Positions 17,488 through 27,329 are shown, numbered from the stretch's first letter. The stretch is 64,000 nt of DNA from JAQVEM01 sp964595565 (GCA_964595565.1 CAZQQX010000004.1:18166-82165), one strand, 5' to 3'. A program made the numbers and translations. Notes: generated by a model not told the origin, from the sequence alone.

Positions 17488-18711
17488 TTACATTATATTT
17501 GCAATTGCTCTTGCTTTCTTTTCAATAAATTCAATATTTACCTCGCCGCGCGTATTTCTGGTTTCCACCGCAGCTCTGGCCACACTTACAGCAACAGCGG
17601 GAAGAACTCTCCTGTCAAATGGTTTGGGTATAATGTAGTCTTTTCTCAATTCATTTTCTACTATTTTTGAGATAGCCTTTGCTGCAGCTATTTTCATTTC
17701 CCTGTTTATCTCCAGTGCTTCCGCGTCAAGGGCACCTCTAAATATCCCCGGAAACGCTAGTACATTATTTATCTGATTGGGATAATCACTTCTTCCTGTG
17801 GCAATAATTTCTGCACCGGCTCGCACCGCAAATTCCGGTCTTATCTCTGGCTCGGGATTGGCAAGCACAAATATAATGGGATTATTTTTCATCTTCTTTA
17901 TCATTTTTAGGGAAAGAATATTTGCTGTTGATACACCTATGAATATATCAGCATCTTCCAATGCATATGAAAGATCCCCTTCAATATTCCCGGGATTTGT
18001 ATATTCTGCCAGTTTCTGCTTGGCAATAGTTAAATTTTTTCTTTCCTTATATATTATTCCATTCCTGTCACACAAAATAATATCTGAAACACCCATATAG
18101 CCGAGCAGGTCAGAAATAGATGTACCGGCTGCTCCAGCTCCATTTATAACTATCTTCACATCTTTTATATCTTTTTTGTATATCTTTAAAGCATTCAACA
18201 ATCCTGCCAGGGTTACGACAGCCGTACCATGCTGATCGTCATGAAAAATAAGCATACCGGTTTCTTTTTTCAATCTCTGTTCAATCTCAAAACAATCAGG
18301 TGCGGCAATATCCTCCAGATTTATACCGGCAAATGATGGTTCCAGCACCTTTATGGTATTAATTATTACCTCTCTGTCATGACTTTCTATACACAGGGGG
18401 AAAGCCGACACCCCGCCAAATTGTCTGAATAGAACGCACTTTCCTTCCATTACCGGAAGTGCCGCTCTTGCACCAATATTCCCGAGCCCGAGGACTGCAG
18501 ACCCATCGGTTACCACCGCAATCATATTACCCCTGGCTGTATAGGTATTCAGATAACGGGGATTTTTAGCAATAATTCTGCATGGCTCCGCGACACCGGG
18601 AGTATAAGCCAGGGACAGGTCATGCTCGTTTTCAGTTTTTACCTTACTTATTATATCAATCTTACCTTTATTTTTTTTATGCATTTCCAGTGCTTCTTCG
18701 TAAATATTCAA
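17488..18711 (-). CDS. NAD(P)-dependent malic enzyme
   Basis: The enzyme decarboxylates malate to pyruvate. The 407-residue short bacterial form without a phosphotransacetylase domain shows DLSLAYTPGVAEPCRII, the catalytic region VTDGSAVLGLGNIGARAALPVMEGK, LEDIAAPDCFEIEQRL (metal-binding acidic residues), FHDDQHGTAVV and the NAD-binding IVINGAGAAGTSISDLL. Translation starts at a TTG (18711) four bases after AAGGTGGAAG. It is a single gene: upstream is the divergent phosphatase, downstream the sugar operon promoter. Cofactor preference is not decided by what I can see. Confidence 0.94.
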   Translation of the reverse strand: MNIYEEALEMHKKNKGKIDIISKVKTENEHDLSLAYTPGVAEPCRIIAKNPRYLNTYTARGNMIAVVTDGSAVLGLGNIGARAALPVMEGKCVLFRQFGGVSAFPLCIESHDREVIINTIKVLEPSFAGINLEDIAAPDCFEIEQRLKKETGMLIFHDDQHGTAVVTLAGLLNALKIYKKDIKDVKIVINGAGAAGTSISDLLGYMGVSDIILCDRNGIIYKERKNLTIAKQKLAEYTNPGNIEGDLSYALEDADIFIGVSTANILSLKMIKKMKNNPIIFVLANPEPEIRPEFAVRAGAEIIATGRSDYPNQINNVLAFPGIFRGALDAEALEINREMKIAAAKAISKIVENELRKDYIIPKPFDRRVLPAVAVSVARAAVETRNTRGEVNIEFIEKKARAIANIM

Positions 18712-18977
18712 CTTACTTCCACCTTACTTTTAGCGGATTTTTCAAATTCAGCTATAAATTTAACTACAATATTTAATATTATAATAATACTAGCTTTTCT
18801 TCTCTTTGGCATTATATTTAACATCTAATTTATAACCTTTTTAAAATCCCGATAGCCCCTTCTATATCAATAATCTGAAGCTTAAATTTCATTTTTTGAT
18901 ATTTAATGAGATTATAATTCATAATAATTACAATTTTTTACCCACCGATATAATTTTATAAATCATAAATAATAACA

Positions 18978-18990
18978 TATAATACTCATA
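18978..18990 (+). promoter_or_regulatory. -10 element directly before the phosphatase start codon
   Basis: TATAAT lies at 18978-18983, six bases before the ATG at 18990, and no Shine-Dalgarno sequence precedes that ATG. If used, transcription would begin at or next to the A of ATG, giving a leaderless message. No clear -35 is seen. Confidence 0.45.
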
Positions 18991-19763
18991 TGGAATATTT
19001 TGCAGACACAGATATTGGAAAATATAGAGAGAAAAACGAAGATTACTTTTATGCCGGGGACAACCTTTTCGTTGTAGCCGATGGTATGGGAGGCCACAGG
19101 GCCGGCGAGGTCGCGAGCAAACTGGCCGTAGAAACTTTTGTAAAAGAATTTAAAAGTAAGCTTCCGAATATACAAAAAGAAACTCCGCCCCGAAAAAATA
19201 CAGAACCGCTTCCTGAAAAAGATAACAATTTAATCCAGTATAAAATTAAAGAACTATTAATCGGCAGCATCAAAAACTCCAATAAAGAAGTTTTTAAAAA
19301 AGCACTCTCCCTTCCTGAATATTACGGTATGGGAACAACACTAACCGCATGCTACATTAATGAAAATGAATTTTACACCATCCATATTGGTGACAGCAGG
19401 CTTTATATTAAAAGGAGAAATGAGTTAAAATTACTCACCTCTGACCACACTGTAACAGGAGAATTACTGAGAAAAGGAGAAATAAGCTACGAAGATGCCT
19501 TTGACCATCCTCAAAGAAATTATCTTACCAATGTTATTGGCGTTGCCAGAGACATCAAACCTGATTTTTACTCATATAAAATACTTCCGGAAGATATAAT
19601 TATTATATGTTCCGATGGTCTTAATTCTATGCTGAGGGATGAAGAAATCTTAAGTACTGTAAATAACTTTAATAAAGCCAGAGAAATTGTAAAAAGTCTT
19701 ATAAAGGAAGCAATAAAAAAAGGCGGAATGGACAACATAACAATCATAACCATAAAAATCTAA
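18990..19763 (+). CDS. prpC: PP2C-family Ser/Thr protein phosphatase
   Basis: The 257-residue cytoplasmic phosphatase starts EYFADTDIGKYREKNEDYF, has the metal-binding VVADGMGGHRAGE (Asp31), GMGTTLTACYI, IGDSRLYI, IICSDGLNSML and the closing GGMDNITII with the last metal Asp. It removes phosphate from Ser/Thr residues, including on its partner kinase, encoded 3 bases downstream. An extra Lys/Pro-rich stretch (about residues 58-75) interrupts the usual core spacing. There is no ribosome site; a -10 hexamer abuts the ATG. Confidence 0.95.
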   Translation: MEYFADTDIGKYREKNEDYFYAGDNLFVVADGMGGHRAGEVASKLAVETFVKEFKSKLPNIQKETPPRKNTEPLPEKDNNLIQYKIKELLIGSIKNSNKEVFKKALSLPEYYGMGTTLTACYINENEFYTIHIGDSRLYIKRRNELKLLTSDHTVTGELLRKGEISYEDAFDHPQRNYLTNVIGVARDIKPDFYSYKILPEDIIIICSDGLNSMLRDEEILSTVNNFNKAREIVKSLIKEAIKKGGMDNITIITIKI

Positions 19764-19766
19764 AAA

Positions 19767-21599
19767 ATGGAAAATAACTACCCGGACAAATACAAATTAG
19801 TTGTAAAAAGATACAGAATAATAAAAAAAATTGCTTCCGGAGGAATGGCTGATGTATATTTAGGAGAGGATTTAAAATTAAGAAGAAAAGTCGCCATAAA
19901 AATATTATCATCCAATTACTCAAATGATAAAAATTTTGTGGCAAGATTTAAAAGTGAAGCACAGATACTTGCACGTTTAAGCCATCCCAATATTGTCCAG
20001 ATATATGACTGGGGAAAATACAACAGCTCTTATTTTATCTGCATAGAATACATTGAAGGAGACAGCCTCAGAGAAATTATTGAGAAAAAGGGGCCGCTGC
20101 CTCATGAAATTGCGACCAACTACGCAATACAGATTTCAAGTGCATTGTACCTGGCCCATAAAAATAATCTTATACACCGTGATATAAAGCCACAGAATAT
20201 ACTGATAACTCCTGAAGGTAAGGTAAAAGTTACTGATTTCGGCATAGCAAAATCCATGATTACCGATGTTACTAAAACACTGAATATTATCGGGACCGCT
20301 CATTATATCTCACCCGAACAGGCAAAAGGAGAAGTTCTTGACCACAGAACAGATATTTATTCACTCGGGATTGTAATGTATGAGATGTTAACAGCGGATG
20401 TCCCGTTCAGAGGGGGGAGCTCAATTGACATCAGCCTCAAACACCTGAACGAAAAACCCTTAAACCCCACTGAATTAATAGAAAATATACCAGAAAAACT
20501 GGAAAAGATTGTGATGCACTGCCTCGAAAAGGACCCTCTGGCGCGTTACCCTGACCTTGAAGAACTTATCAGTGACTTACAGAACTACCAGACAGATAAA
20601 CCTTTAAGTTTTAGTGCGAAATCAAAGATTCCCGGCAGGACAGAAATTCTTAAGAAAAAAAACATTTATGTTGTAATAAGCATCATAACAGGCATTTTAA
20701 TGCTTATTTTTTTAAGCTTATCCATAACTTACATTTACAAATATTACAGCTACAGATCTTCTGCCGAACCCACCATTATATCGGTACCTCCAGTTGAAAA
20801 TGTTCCGCTGGGAAATGCAGATGAAATATTATCAATGTTTGGTCTGAATCTAATAGTAAAAAGCGAAGCTTATGACCCGCAAATCCCTGCCGGTTTTATA
20901 ATAGAACAAAATCCCGGACCCGGTGAAAACATACCGGTGGGAGGTGACATTGAAATTACCATAAGCCAGGGTCCTGAAAAGACCTCTCTGCTAACTCCTA
21001 ATTTAATTGGCCTTAATCTTGAACAGGCCCGGAGCATACTCGGGGACTGCGATCTTGAAAGAGGGGACATTTCCAGAGAATATTCGGATAATTTTACAGA
21101 GAATACAGTAATAAAGCAGGTTCCGGAAGTTAATGAACCAATTGAGCCCGGTGGATCCGTTAACCTTGTAGTAAGCAGGGGCAGAGAGTTTATTCTGATT
21201 CCCAATATTATCGGAGAAGATTATATAGAAGCTTCAAATTATCTTATATCCCTCGGTCTTATTATAGACAGCTCTAAAATTCCAATAACAGAAGGAGACA
21301 TTATAAATGAGCCCGGGAAAATCGTAGAAGTAATACCACAACCCGGCTCCAGAGTGGAAGTAAACAGTAGGGTCAGGCTGTTTATTTCAACAAACGAACC
21401 TCTGGTTATGGTCCCCGACCTTGCACAATTAAGTCTGGAAGAAGCGGTAGATATGCTCAGTTCTATTAATATAAATTATGAAATAAGCTATGTAGAGACC
21501 GGCTACCCCTTACAGGTTAATACTGTTCTCGGCCAGATTCCCGAATCGGGTTCCTATGTATCCCCCGGTTCAGGCATTATTTTATTTACAGGCAGTTAG
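19767..21599 (+). CDS. pknB: Membrane Ser/Thr protein kinase with four PASTA domains
   Basis: The 610-residue PrkC/PknB-type kinase has a cytoplasmic kinase domain at residues 17-275: Gly loop IASGGMADVYLG, Lys45 in VAIK, catalytic HRD at 137-139, DFG at 157-159. One membrane helix follows (about 300-324), then four extracellular PASTA repeats (about 338-406, 407-475, 476-545, 546-610), which bind muropeptides or lipid II in relatives. It probably links cell-wall state to growth or dormancy. It follows its cognate phosphatase by 3 bases with no Shine-Dalgarno, so is likely translationally coupled. It converges with accA. Confidence 0.96.
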   Translation: MENNYPDKYKLVVKRYRIIKKIASGGMADVYLGEDLKLRRKVAIKILSSNYSNDKNFVARFKSEAQILARLSHPNIVQIYDWGKYNSSYFICIEYIEGDSLREIIEKKGPLPHEIATNYAIQISSALYLAHKNNLIHRDIKPQNILITPEGKVKVTDFGIAKSMITDVTKTLNIIGTAHYISPEQAKGEVLDHRTDIYSLGIVMYEMLTADVPFRGGSSIDISLKHLNEKPLNPTELIENIPEKLEKIVMHCLEKDPLARYPDLEELISDLQNYQTDKPLSFSAKSKIPGRTEILKKKNIYVVISIITGILMLIFLSLSITYIYKYYSYRSSAEPTIISVPPVENVPLGNADEILSMFGLNLIVKSEAYDPQIPAGFIIEQNPGPGENIPVGGDIEITISQGPEKTSLLTPNLIGLNLEQARSILGDCDLERGDISREYSDNFTENTVIKQVPEVNEPIEPGGSVNLVVSRGREFILIPNIIGEDYIEASNYLISLGLIIDSSKIPITEGDIINEPGKIVEVIPQPGSRVEVNSRVRLFISTNEPLVMVPDLAQLSLEEAVDMLSSININYEISYVETGYPLQVNTVLGQIPESGSYVSPGSGIILFTGS

Positions 21600-21640
21600 G
21601 GCAGCAGTGGGTGTATTTTATTTTCTCAATACGGGTTTAA

Positions 21641-22612
21641 TTAAGAATCAAAAAAGCCCATTGATTCAAATTTTTTAGCTCTTCCTATTTTTATCTCTTC
21701 AGTTGAAAGACGACTGTATTTATCCAGTACATTTATAATATATTTTTTTACAATTTTTACCATTCTTTCCGGTGCATTCTGAGCTCCGCCAATAGGCTCA
21801 GAAATAATTTTATCTATGACTTTTAATTTAATAAGGTCCCTTGACGTTAATCTTAAGCTCCTGGAAGCCAATCTGGTGCCCGAAGGACCCTTCCATAAAA
21901 TAGCAGCGCATCCTTCAGGTGAGATAACTGAATAGGTAGAATTTTCAAGCATAGCCACCTCATTTCCGATAGCCAGTGCCAGTGCCCCCCCGCTTCCGCC
22001 TTCGCCAATAAAAATGGAAATAACTGGAACCTTAACTTCAAACATAGTAGAAATACTTTTTGCAATTGCGCCGGCCTGACCGTTGTCCTCTGCTTCAATA
22101 GCCGGGTATGCTCCCGGGGTATCTACGAAAGTTATTATTGGAAACCCGAACCTATCTGCCAGTTCCATTATCCTCCGGGACTTCCTGTACCCCTGCGGTA
22201 TGCTCATGCCGAAATTATAAATCATCCTCTCTTCTATGTTTCTGCCCTTGTTATGTCCTATAACAGCCACAGTTCTTCCACCAACACTCCCCAGCCCGGT
22301 TATTATTGATTTATCATCTCCGGTCAATCTGTCACCGCTGAGATGGACAAAACTCTCAAATATACCATTTATGTAATCAAGTGTCCGGGGCCGTTTTTCA
22401 TTTCTGGAAAGTTCTACAATTTTCCACACCCTTGCAGCTTCTCTCTCATACTTTTTGTAGTCATCAATCTTACGGGTCAGGTCTCTTTCTGCATCCCTGA
22501 AGTGAATACCGGTAAAGAAAGGAATTTTTTTTAATTTTTCAAGCTTTGAAAGTGCTCCCAGAATCTCTTTAAGATAACTTTTTGGAATTTCTGTCAGTTT
22601 TTTAAAATTCAT
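21641..22612 (-). CDS. accA: Acetyl-CoA carboxylase carboxyltransferase subunit alpha
   Basis: With AccD it transfers CO2 from carboxybiotin to acetyl-CoA to make malonyl-CoA. The 323-residue protein has the N-terminal helical region and the crotonase-like core with RTVAVIGHNKGRNIEERM, FPIITFVDTPGAYPAIEAED, IGEGGSGGALALAIGN and YSVISPEGCAAILWK, all typical. It ends the fatty-acid operon, 38 bases after accD. Its biotin carrier and carboxylase partners are not here but probably at 33551-36753. The 3' end meets the kinase gene with only about 40 bases between. Confidence 0.96.
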   Translation of the reverse strand: MNFKKLTEIPKSYLKEILGALSKLEKLKKIPFFTGIHFRDAERDLTRKIDDYKKYEREAARVWKIVELSRNEKRPRTLDYINGIFESFVHLSGDRLTGDDKSIITGLGSVGGRTVAVIGHNKGRNIEERMIYNFGMSIPQGYRKSRRIMELADRFGFPIITFVDTPGAYPAIEAEDNGQAGAIAKSISTMFEVKVPVISIFIGEGGSGGALALAIGNEVAMLENSTYSVISPEGCAAILWKGPSGTRLASRSLRLTSRDLIKLKVIDKIISEPIGGAQNAPERMVKIVKKYIINVLDKYSRLSTEEIKIGRAKKFESMGFFDS

Positions 22613-22650
22613 AACATCAACCCTGCAATTTGCCTGATTATTTCAGGAAT

Positions 22651-23424
22651 TTATTCAAATAATCTTAATATATTTGCCAGAACCTTTTTTAAATAATTTC
22701 TATTTACAATCATATCTACCTGACCATTTTTCAGGTTCCTCTCTGCTGAACCAAAATCAGGTGGGGGACTTTTTTTTATAGTCTGTTCTATAACTCTGGG
22801 TCCTGCAAAGCAGAAAAGCGAATCTGGTTCCGCTATTATTATATCAGCAAGAGTAGCAAAACTGGCACTCACCCCACCCGAAGTAGGGTTGGTAATTACA
22901 GAAATATAAAGAATTTTATTTTCTTTTACCCTATTTATACTGGACACCGTTTTTGCCATTTGCATGAGAGATACAGCGCCCTCCTGCATTCTGGCACCTC
23001 CCGATGTACAGAATATGACCAGGGGAATATTTTTCTCAATGCTATGGCCGGCCAAAATTTTTATTCTCTCGCCCACTACACTACCCATACTTCCGCCCAT
23101 AAACCCGAAATCCATAATACCGATAGCCAGACCAATACCCTCTATCTTTGCCTCTCCCACTATAATAGCTTCATTCATGCCGGTTTTTAACTTTGCTTCC
23201 TTAAGTCTTGTGCCATAAGACTTAACATCAAAGAAATTTAAAAAATCAACTGAATTTATATTTTTCCCAAGCTCAACAAAACTATTTTCATCTACAGTTA
23301 TCTGCAGCCTATCCCTTGCACCAATAGTGTGGTGATAATTGCAATAGGGGCAGACTCTTGAGTTTAATAAAAAAGTTTCACCATCAATTTCTTTATTACA
23401 ATTCTTGCATTTAATTTTTTCCAT
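22651..23424 (-). CDS. accD: Acetyl-CoA carboxylase carboxyltransferase subunit beta
   Basis: The 257-residue protein starts with a Cys4 zinc ribbon (CKNC at about 6-9 and CPYC about 27-30), then the carboxyltransferase core with IGIMDFGFMGGSMGSVVGE, VIFCTSGGARMQEG, VITNPTSGGVSASFA and CFAGPRVIEQTIKK. It pairs with AccA. The usual length is nearer 280-300; here the C-terminal tail is short. The gene follows fabF by 33 bases in the same operon. Confidence 0.95.
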   Translation of the reverse strand: MEKIKCKNCNKEIDGETFLLNSRVCPYCNYHHTIGARDRLQITVDENSFVELGKNINSVDFLNFFDVKSYGTRLKEAKLKTGMNEAIIVGEAKIEGIGLAIGIMDFGFMGGSMGSVVGERIKILAGHSIEKNIPLVIFCTSGGARMQEGAVSLMQMAKTVSSINRVKENKILYISVITNPTSGGVSASFATLADIIIAEPDSLFCFAGPRVIEQTIKKSPPPDFGSAERNLKNGQVDMIVNRNYLKKVLANILRLFE

Positions 23425-23457
23425 AATTTTTATCCAGATTCTTTCCTGACCATTTAT

Positions 23458-24711
23458 TTATAGATACTTTTTAAAACCAAGGGTGACATTATGGCCTCCA
23501 AAACCTATAGAATTAGAGATAGCAACATTAACCTCCCTCTTCTGGCTCACCTTCGGGGTATAATTTAAGTCACACTTTTCATCCGGATTTTCAAGATTAA
23601 TTGTAGGCGGTATTATTTTGTTCTTTAAAGTCATCGCAACAGACACAGCTTCAATAGCCCCTGATGCGCCAAGACAGTGACCCACCATTGATTTGGTTGA
23701 GCTTATATTTACTTTATAAGCATGCTTTCCAAAGCACCCCTTTATTCCGGCAGTTTCAATGATATCGTTTATGGGAGTTGATGTCCCATGAGCATTAATA
23801 TAGTCAACTTCTTCTAATCTTATACCTCCCTCATCAAGACAATTCTCCATGCACCTGGCAACATTTTTCCCGGACTCCTCAAGTGCAGTTATATGGTAAG
23901 CTTCACCGGATAACCCGTACCCGAACATTTCGCAGTATATTCTGGCATCTCTTTTTAAGGCATATTGAAGCTCTTCCATAATTAGTATACCGCAACCCTC
24001 ACCCATGACAAACCCGTCCCTGTCTTTATCAAATGGCCTTGATGCCTTTTCCGGCTCATCATTCCTGGTTGAAAGGGCCTGCATATTTGAAAATCCTGCC
24101 ATTCCGAGTGGAGTTATTGCAGCCTCGCTCCCGCCGGCAATCATAATTTCTGCATCTCCCCTTTTAATTATCTCAAATGCGTCACCAATAGCATTTGAAC
24201 CTGCGGCACAGGCTGTAGTAGTTGTGCTTACCGGTCCCTTGGCCCCGCTCATTATAGAAACCTGCGCGGCTGCCATGTTACATATCATCATGGGAATAAG
24301 AAAAGGGCTGACTTTATTGGCTCCCTTATCCAGCAGCCTTTCATGCTGCCGTTCTAAAGTTCCAAGGCCCCCTACCCCGCTTCCTATGTAAACTCCAATA
24401 TCATTTTCATTGGCTGAACCTATCTTAAGGCCGCTATCCCTGATAGCATTTAATGCCGCTGCTACCGCAAACTGCGCAAATCTATCCATTCTCCTGGCCT
24501 GCTTAAAATTCATATAATTTTCAACTTCAAAATTTTTAATCTGCGCTGCAATTTTAGAAGCGATTTTTTCCACATCAAACCGCTCAATTTTACTGACACC
24601 CGATTTACCTGAAATTAAGTTATTCCAGAACTCATTCATTTCCAGCCCGAGTGGCGACATTATTCCCAGCCCTGTTATTACCACTCTTCTTTTATTTTTT
24701 CCTAATTTCAC
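23458..24711 (-). CDS. fabF: 3-oxoacyl-ACP synthase II
   Basis: The condensing enzyme elongates acyl-ACP with malonyl-ACP. The 417-residue protein has VVITGLGIMSPLG at the start, the active-site Cys in TTTTACAAGSNAIGDA, catalytic His in NAHGTSTPIND and KSMVGHCLGASGAIEA, and NSIGFGGHNVTLGFKKY at the end. It lies between fabG and accD. The 111-base gap upstream (24712-24822) is too small for acpP, which usually sits there. Confidence 0.96.
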   Translation of the reverse strand: MKLGKNKRRVVITGLGIMSPLGLEMNEFWNNLISGKSGVSKIERFDVEKIASKIAAQIKNFEVENYMNFKQARRMDRFAQFAVAAALNAIRDSGLKIGSANENDIGVYIGSGVGGLGTLERQHERLLDKGANKVSPFLIPMMICNMAAAQVSIMSGAKGPVSTTTTACAAGSNAIGDAFEIIKRGDAEIMIAGGSEAAITPLGMAGFSNMQALSTRNDEPEKASRPFDKDRDGFVMGEGCGILIMEELQYALKRDARIYCEMFGYGLSGEAYHITALEESGKNVARCMENCLDEGGIRLEEVDYINAHGTSTPINDIIETAGIKGCFGKHAYKVNISSTKSMVGHCLGASGAIEAVSVAMTLKNKIIPPTINLENPDEKCDLNYTPKVSQKREVNVAISNSIGFGGHNVTLGFKKYL

Positions 24712-24822
24712 CGATAATTCCTTTATTTATAAAAGTTTGCCAGCTTCCTATTTCTTTCAAACATATTTTTAAATTTACTATTCCTGGCCAAAAAATACTT
24801 TACTGTATAAAATATCTCCGGA

Positions 24823-25569
24823 TTAAATACCCATTCCGCCATCCAGATTAATCACCGTACCGGTTATATAATTAGAATCATCACTTGCCAGAAAAAGCAC
24901 TGTTTTCGCCACATCATCTACGCTGCCCAGCCTTCCTGTCGGAATCTGCCCCAGTAAACTTTCCTTTATTTTATCATTCAACTTCCCGGTCATCTCTGTT
25001 TCTATATAGCCCGGGGCTATAGCATTTACCAGAATGTTTCTTCCGGCAAGCTCTTTTGCCAGAGTTTTCGTCAGGCCTATTATTCCGGCCTTTGATGAAG
25101 AATAATTACTCTGTCCCGCGTTACCATGTACCCCCACTATTGAAGAAATATTTATTATTTTTCCCCTTCTATTTTTTATCATATGTCTGGCAACGTGTTT
25201 TGAACAAATAAATGCTCCGGTTAGATTTATATCAATCACTTTTTTCCAGTCATCAAGACTCATTCTCAATATTAAATTATCGCTGGTAATGCCTGCATTA
25301 TTTACCAGGATATCAATTCTTTTTTTCTCTTCAATAATTTTAGCAATGGACTTTTCCACCATGCCCTCATCCGTTATATCCAGTTTAAAAAACCCTGCCC
25401 TGTCATCGCCATAAGCTTTCTTGAACTCCGCTTCAGCTTTTTCTCCTTCATCTTTATTAACATCAAAAATATATACAGATGAACCTTCCTTCAGGAAAGT
25501 TTCAGAAATTTTTTTTCCGATACCCCTGGCACCCCCGGTTATCAGAGCCACTCTATCTCCAAGCTTCAT
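24823..25569 (-). CDS. fabG: 3-oxoacyl-ACP reductase
   Basis: This short-chain dehydrogenase of 248 residues reduces 3-oxoacyl-ACP with NADPH. It shows the cofactor loop ITGGARGIGKKIS, NNAGITSDNL, the catalytic Ser in NISSIVGVHGN and Tyr-Lys in SNYSSSKAG, and the C-terminal YITGTVINLDGGMGI. Its start overlaps the end of fabD by 17 bases, showing coupling. General SDR function is sure; the FabG role rests on the fab operon context. Confidence 0.95.
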   Translation of the reverse strand: MKLGDRVALITGGARGIGKKISETFLKEGSSVYIFDVNKDEGEKAEAEFKKAYGDDRAGFFKLDITDEGMVEKSIAKIIEEKKRIDILVNNAGITSDNLILRMSLDDWKKVIDINLTGAFICSKHVARHMIKNRRGKIINISSIVGVHGNAGQSNYSSSKAGIIGLTKTLAKELAGRNILVNAIAPGYIETEMTGKLNDKIKESLLGQIPTGRLGSVDDVAKTVLFLASDDSNYITGTVINLDGGMGI

Positions 25570-26539
25570 TTATTATCCTCTCCCCTTTCAGTGTTCTTTT
25601 TAAATTTTCAATATCCTCCATTTTATCTGTGTTAAGTAATATAATTTCCCTGCCATTCTTTTTTGCAATCCTTCCCACCAGCCCGGACAACACTCTTCCG
25701 GGACCAACTTCAATAAATATATTTATGCCTTTATTTAATAAGTACTCTATACTTTCAACCCACCTTACAGGATTTACAAGCTGACCTCCGAGAGTCTTCT
25801 TAATTTCTTCTTTTTTCCGATAACCTGCTTCCGTAGTGGAAAAGAAAGGTAAATCAATATCTTCAAATTCAATATTATCATCAATAAATTTTTTCAGCTT
25901 ATCCGAAACCTCTCTCATGATCGGGCAGTGGGAGGCCATCCCTACCTTAAGGGGCAGCATTTTTTTCACCCCATTTAATTTCAGCTTTTCTATTAACTCT
26001 CTGACCGGATTTTCATAACCGCTTATTACTATCTGGCTATAATCATTATAATTGGCAATAAAAACTCTGCCCTCAAAGTTTTCCATTATCTTCCTTATTC
26101 TGTCCGGCTCTTCTCCCAGAATGGCCACCATCATCCCTTTTTCATCCCTTCCAGCCTCTTCTGCAAGTATACTTCTATGCCCGACCAGTACAGCACCCTT
26201 TATAAAGCTATAAGCTCCTGCACTGTAAAGAGCACTGTATTCTCCCAGACTATGACCTATAACAGTATCTATATATTTTTTATTTATAGAAAGATCGCCA
26301 ATCAAATAATCATTTAAAATACAGCTTAAAGTATAAATAGAAATCTGGCTAAAGCGCGCATCATCCAATAAATTCTCATTGCTGTCTTCATTAATTATTT
26401 TTAATAAATCCCTTTTGACGACATTGCCTGAAATCTCAAAGTATTTTTTATAATCTTTAAATACATCTAAAAATTCTCTGCCCATTCCTCTGTATTGTGA
26501 CCCCTGTCCGGGAAACATGAAGACAATTTTTTTTAGCAT
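25553..26539 (-). CDS. fabD: Malonyl-CoA:ACP transacylase
   Basis: The 328-residue enzyme loads malonate on ACP. It shows FMFPGQGSQYRGMGRE near the N-terminus, the nucleophile Ser in VIGHSLGEYSALYSAGA, Arg in GHRSILAEE and the His of GMASHCPIM. It is slightly longer than usual (about 310). It follows fabZ by 45 bases and overlaps fabG. Confidence 0.95.
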   Translation of the reverse strand: MLKKIVFMFPGQGSQYRGMGREFLDVFKDYKKYFEISGNVVKRDLLKIINEDSNENLLDDARFSQISIYTLSCILNDYLIGDLSINKKYIDTVIGHSLGEYSALYSAGAYSFIKGAVLVGHRSILAEEAGRDEKGMMVAILGEEPDRIRKIMENFEGRVFIANYNDYSQIVISGYENPVRELIEKLKLNGVKKMLPLKVGMASHCPIMREVSDKLKKFIDDNIEFEDIDLPFFSTTEAGYRKKEEIKKTLGGQLVNPVRWVESIEYLLNKGINIFIEVGPGRVLSGLVGRIAKKNGREIILLNTDKMEDIENLKRTLKGERIINEAWR

Positions 26540-26584
26540 CCCGGGAATTTTATCCGCACCTCCATCCGAAGATTATTCTAATGC

Positions 26585-27013
26585 TTAACTTACGGCAAAC
26601 ATAATTTCTGCAACGCAGGCCGTCTCATTTTCAACCGATGCTCTTCCTTTTGCCCTTCCAATATTCCTCCTGATATTTTCCAGTTCTATTTCCAGCATCA
26701 ATTCATCTCCCGGCCTGACTATTCTTTTAAATCTCGCTCTATCTATACCTGCAAAAAGCACCATCTTTCCTTTATTTTCGGGTAACATCAGTGCCAGGAC
26801 CGCTCCCGCCTGGGCAATAGTTTCTACAATAAGCACACCTGGCATAATCGGGTTTGAAGGAAAATGACCTTTAAAGTAATACTCTTCTTTACTCACGTAT
26901 TTTACCGCTTTAATTCTCCTGCCGGGTTCCATTTCAATAATTTTATCAATCAGTAAAAATGGGTCCCTGTGGGGAATAATATTTTCAATGTCCCTTTTAT
27001 TCATTTCTTCCAT
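26585..27013 (-). CDS. fabZ: 3-hydroxyacyl-ACP dehydratase
   Basis: The 142-residue hotdog-fold dehydratase has the signature IIPHRDPFLLIDKI, the catalytic His in KGHFPSNPIMPGVL and the Glu in IVETIAQAGAV. It is the first gene of the fatty-acid operon fabZ-fabD-fabG-fabF-accD-accA. No FapR-like or FabT-like operator was recognised upstream. Confidence 0.96.
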   Translation of the reverse strand: MEEMNKRDIENIIPHRDPFLLIDKIIEMEPGRRIKAVKYVSKEEYYFKGHFPSNPIMPGVLIVETIAQAGAVLALMLPENKGKMVLFAGIDRARFKRIVRPGDELMLEIELENIRRNIGRAKGRASVENETACVAEIMFAVS

Positions 27014-27329
27014 AATTTATTCCTTCTTAGATAATAAGTGCTTTTTTAAATAAATATTCTCCTCTGCAGCTTTTTAGATAGACGCAGCTATATTTTTATA
27101 GTTTCATCCGGGAGCTCCAGCGGAATTCTTGCTCTTCCTGGCGGTTTTAACATTTTTTCATTCTAATTTACCCTCAGGTTTCATCCTTTTTAATTATTTT
27201 TTTTGTTTTTTAATATAATATAAAATATTATCTTATTATCAGTTAAGAATTATAAGTTTGGGGAATTAATTCAACTTTAATTCCGGAGCATTCATATTTT
27301 TTGAGCAATTTAATGCGGATTAATTTAAA
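27014..27329. other. Divergent intergenic region between fabZ and birA
   Basis: The 316-base AT-rich region must hold promoters for both directions, but no clear -35/-10 pair was found. A 21-codon minus-strand frame at 27153-27088 (MLKPPGRARIPLELPDETIK..) looks coding-like and has no ribosome site; it may be a remnant of a gene once upstream of fabZ. Confidence 0.35.

Noticed and set aside
23960..24400. Long plus-strand frames inside fabF, clpC and other minus-strand genes
   Set aside because: They are antisense shadows; the minus-strand frames carry full catalytic motifs.
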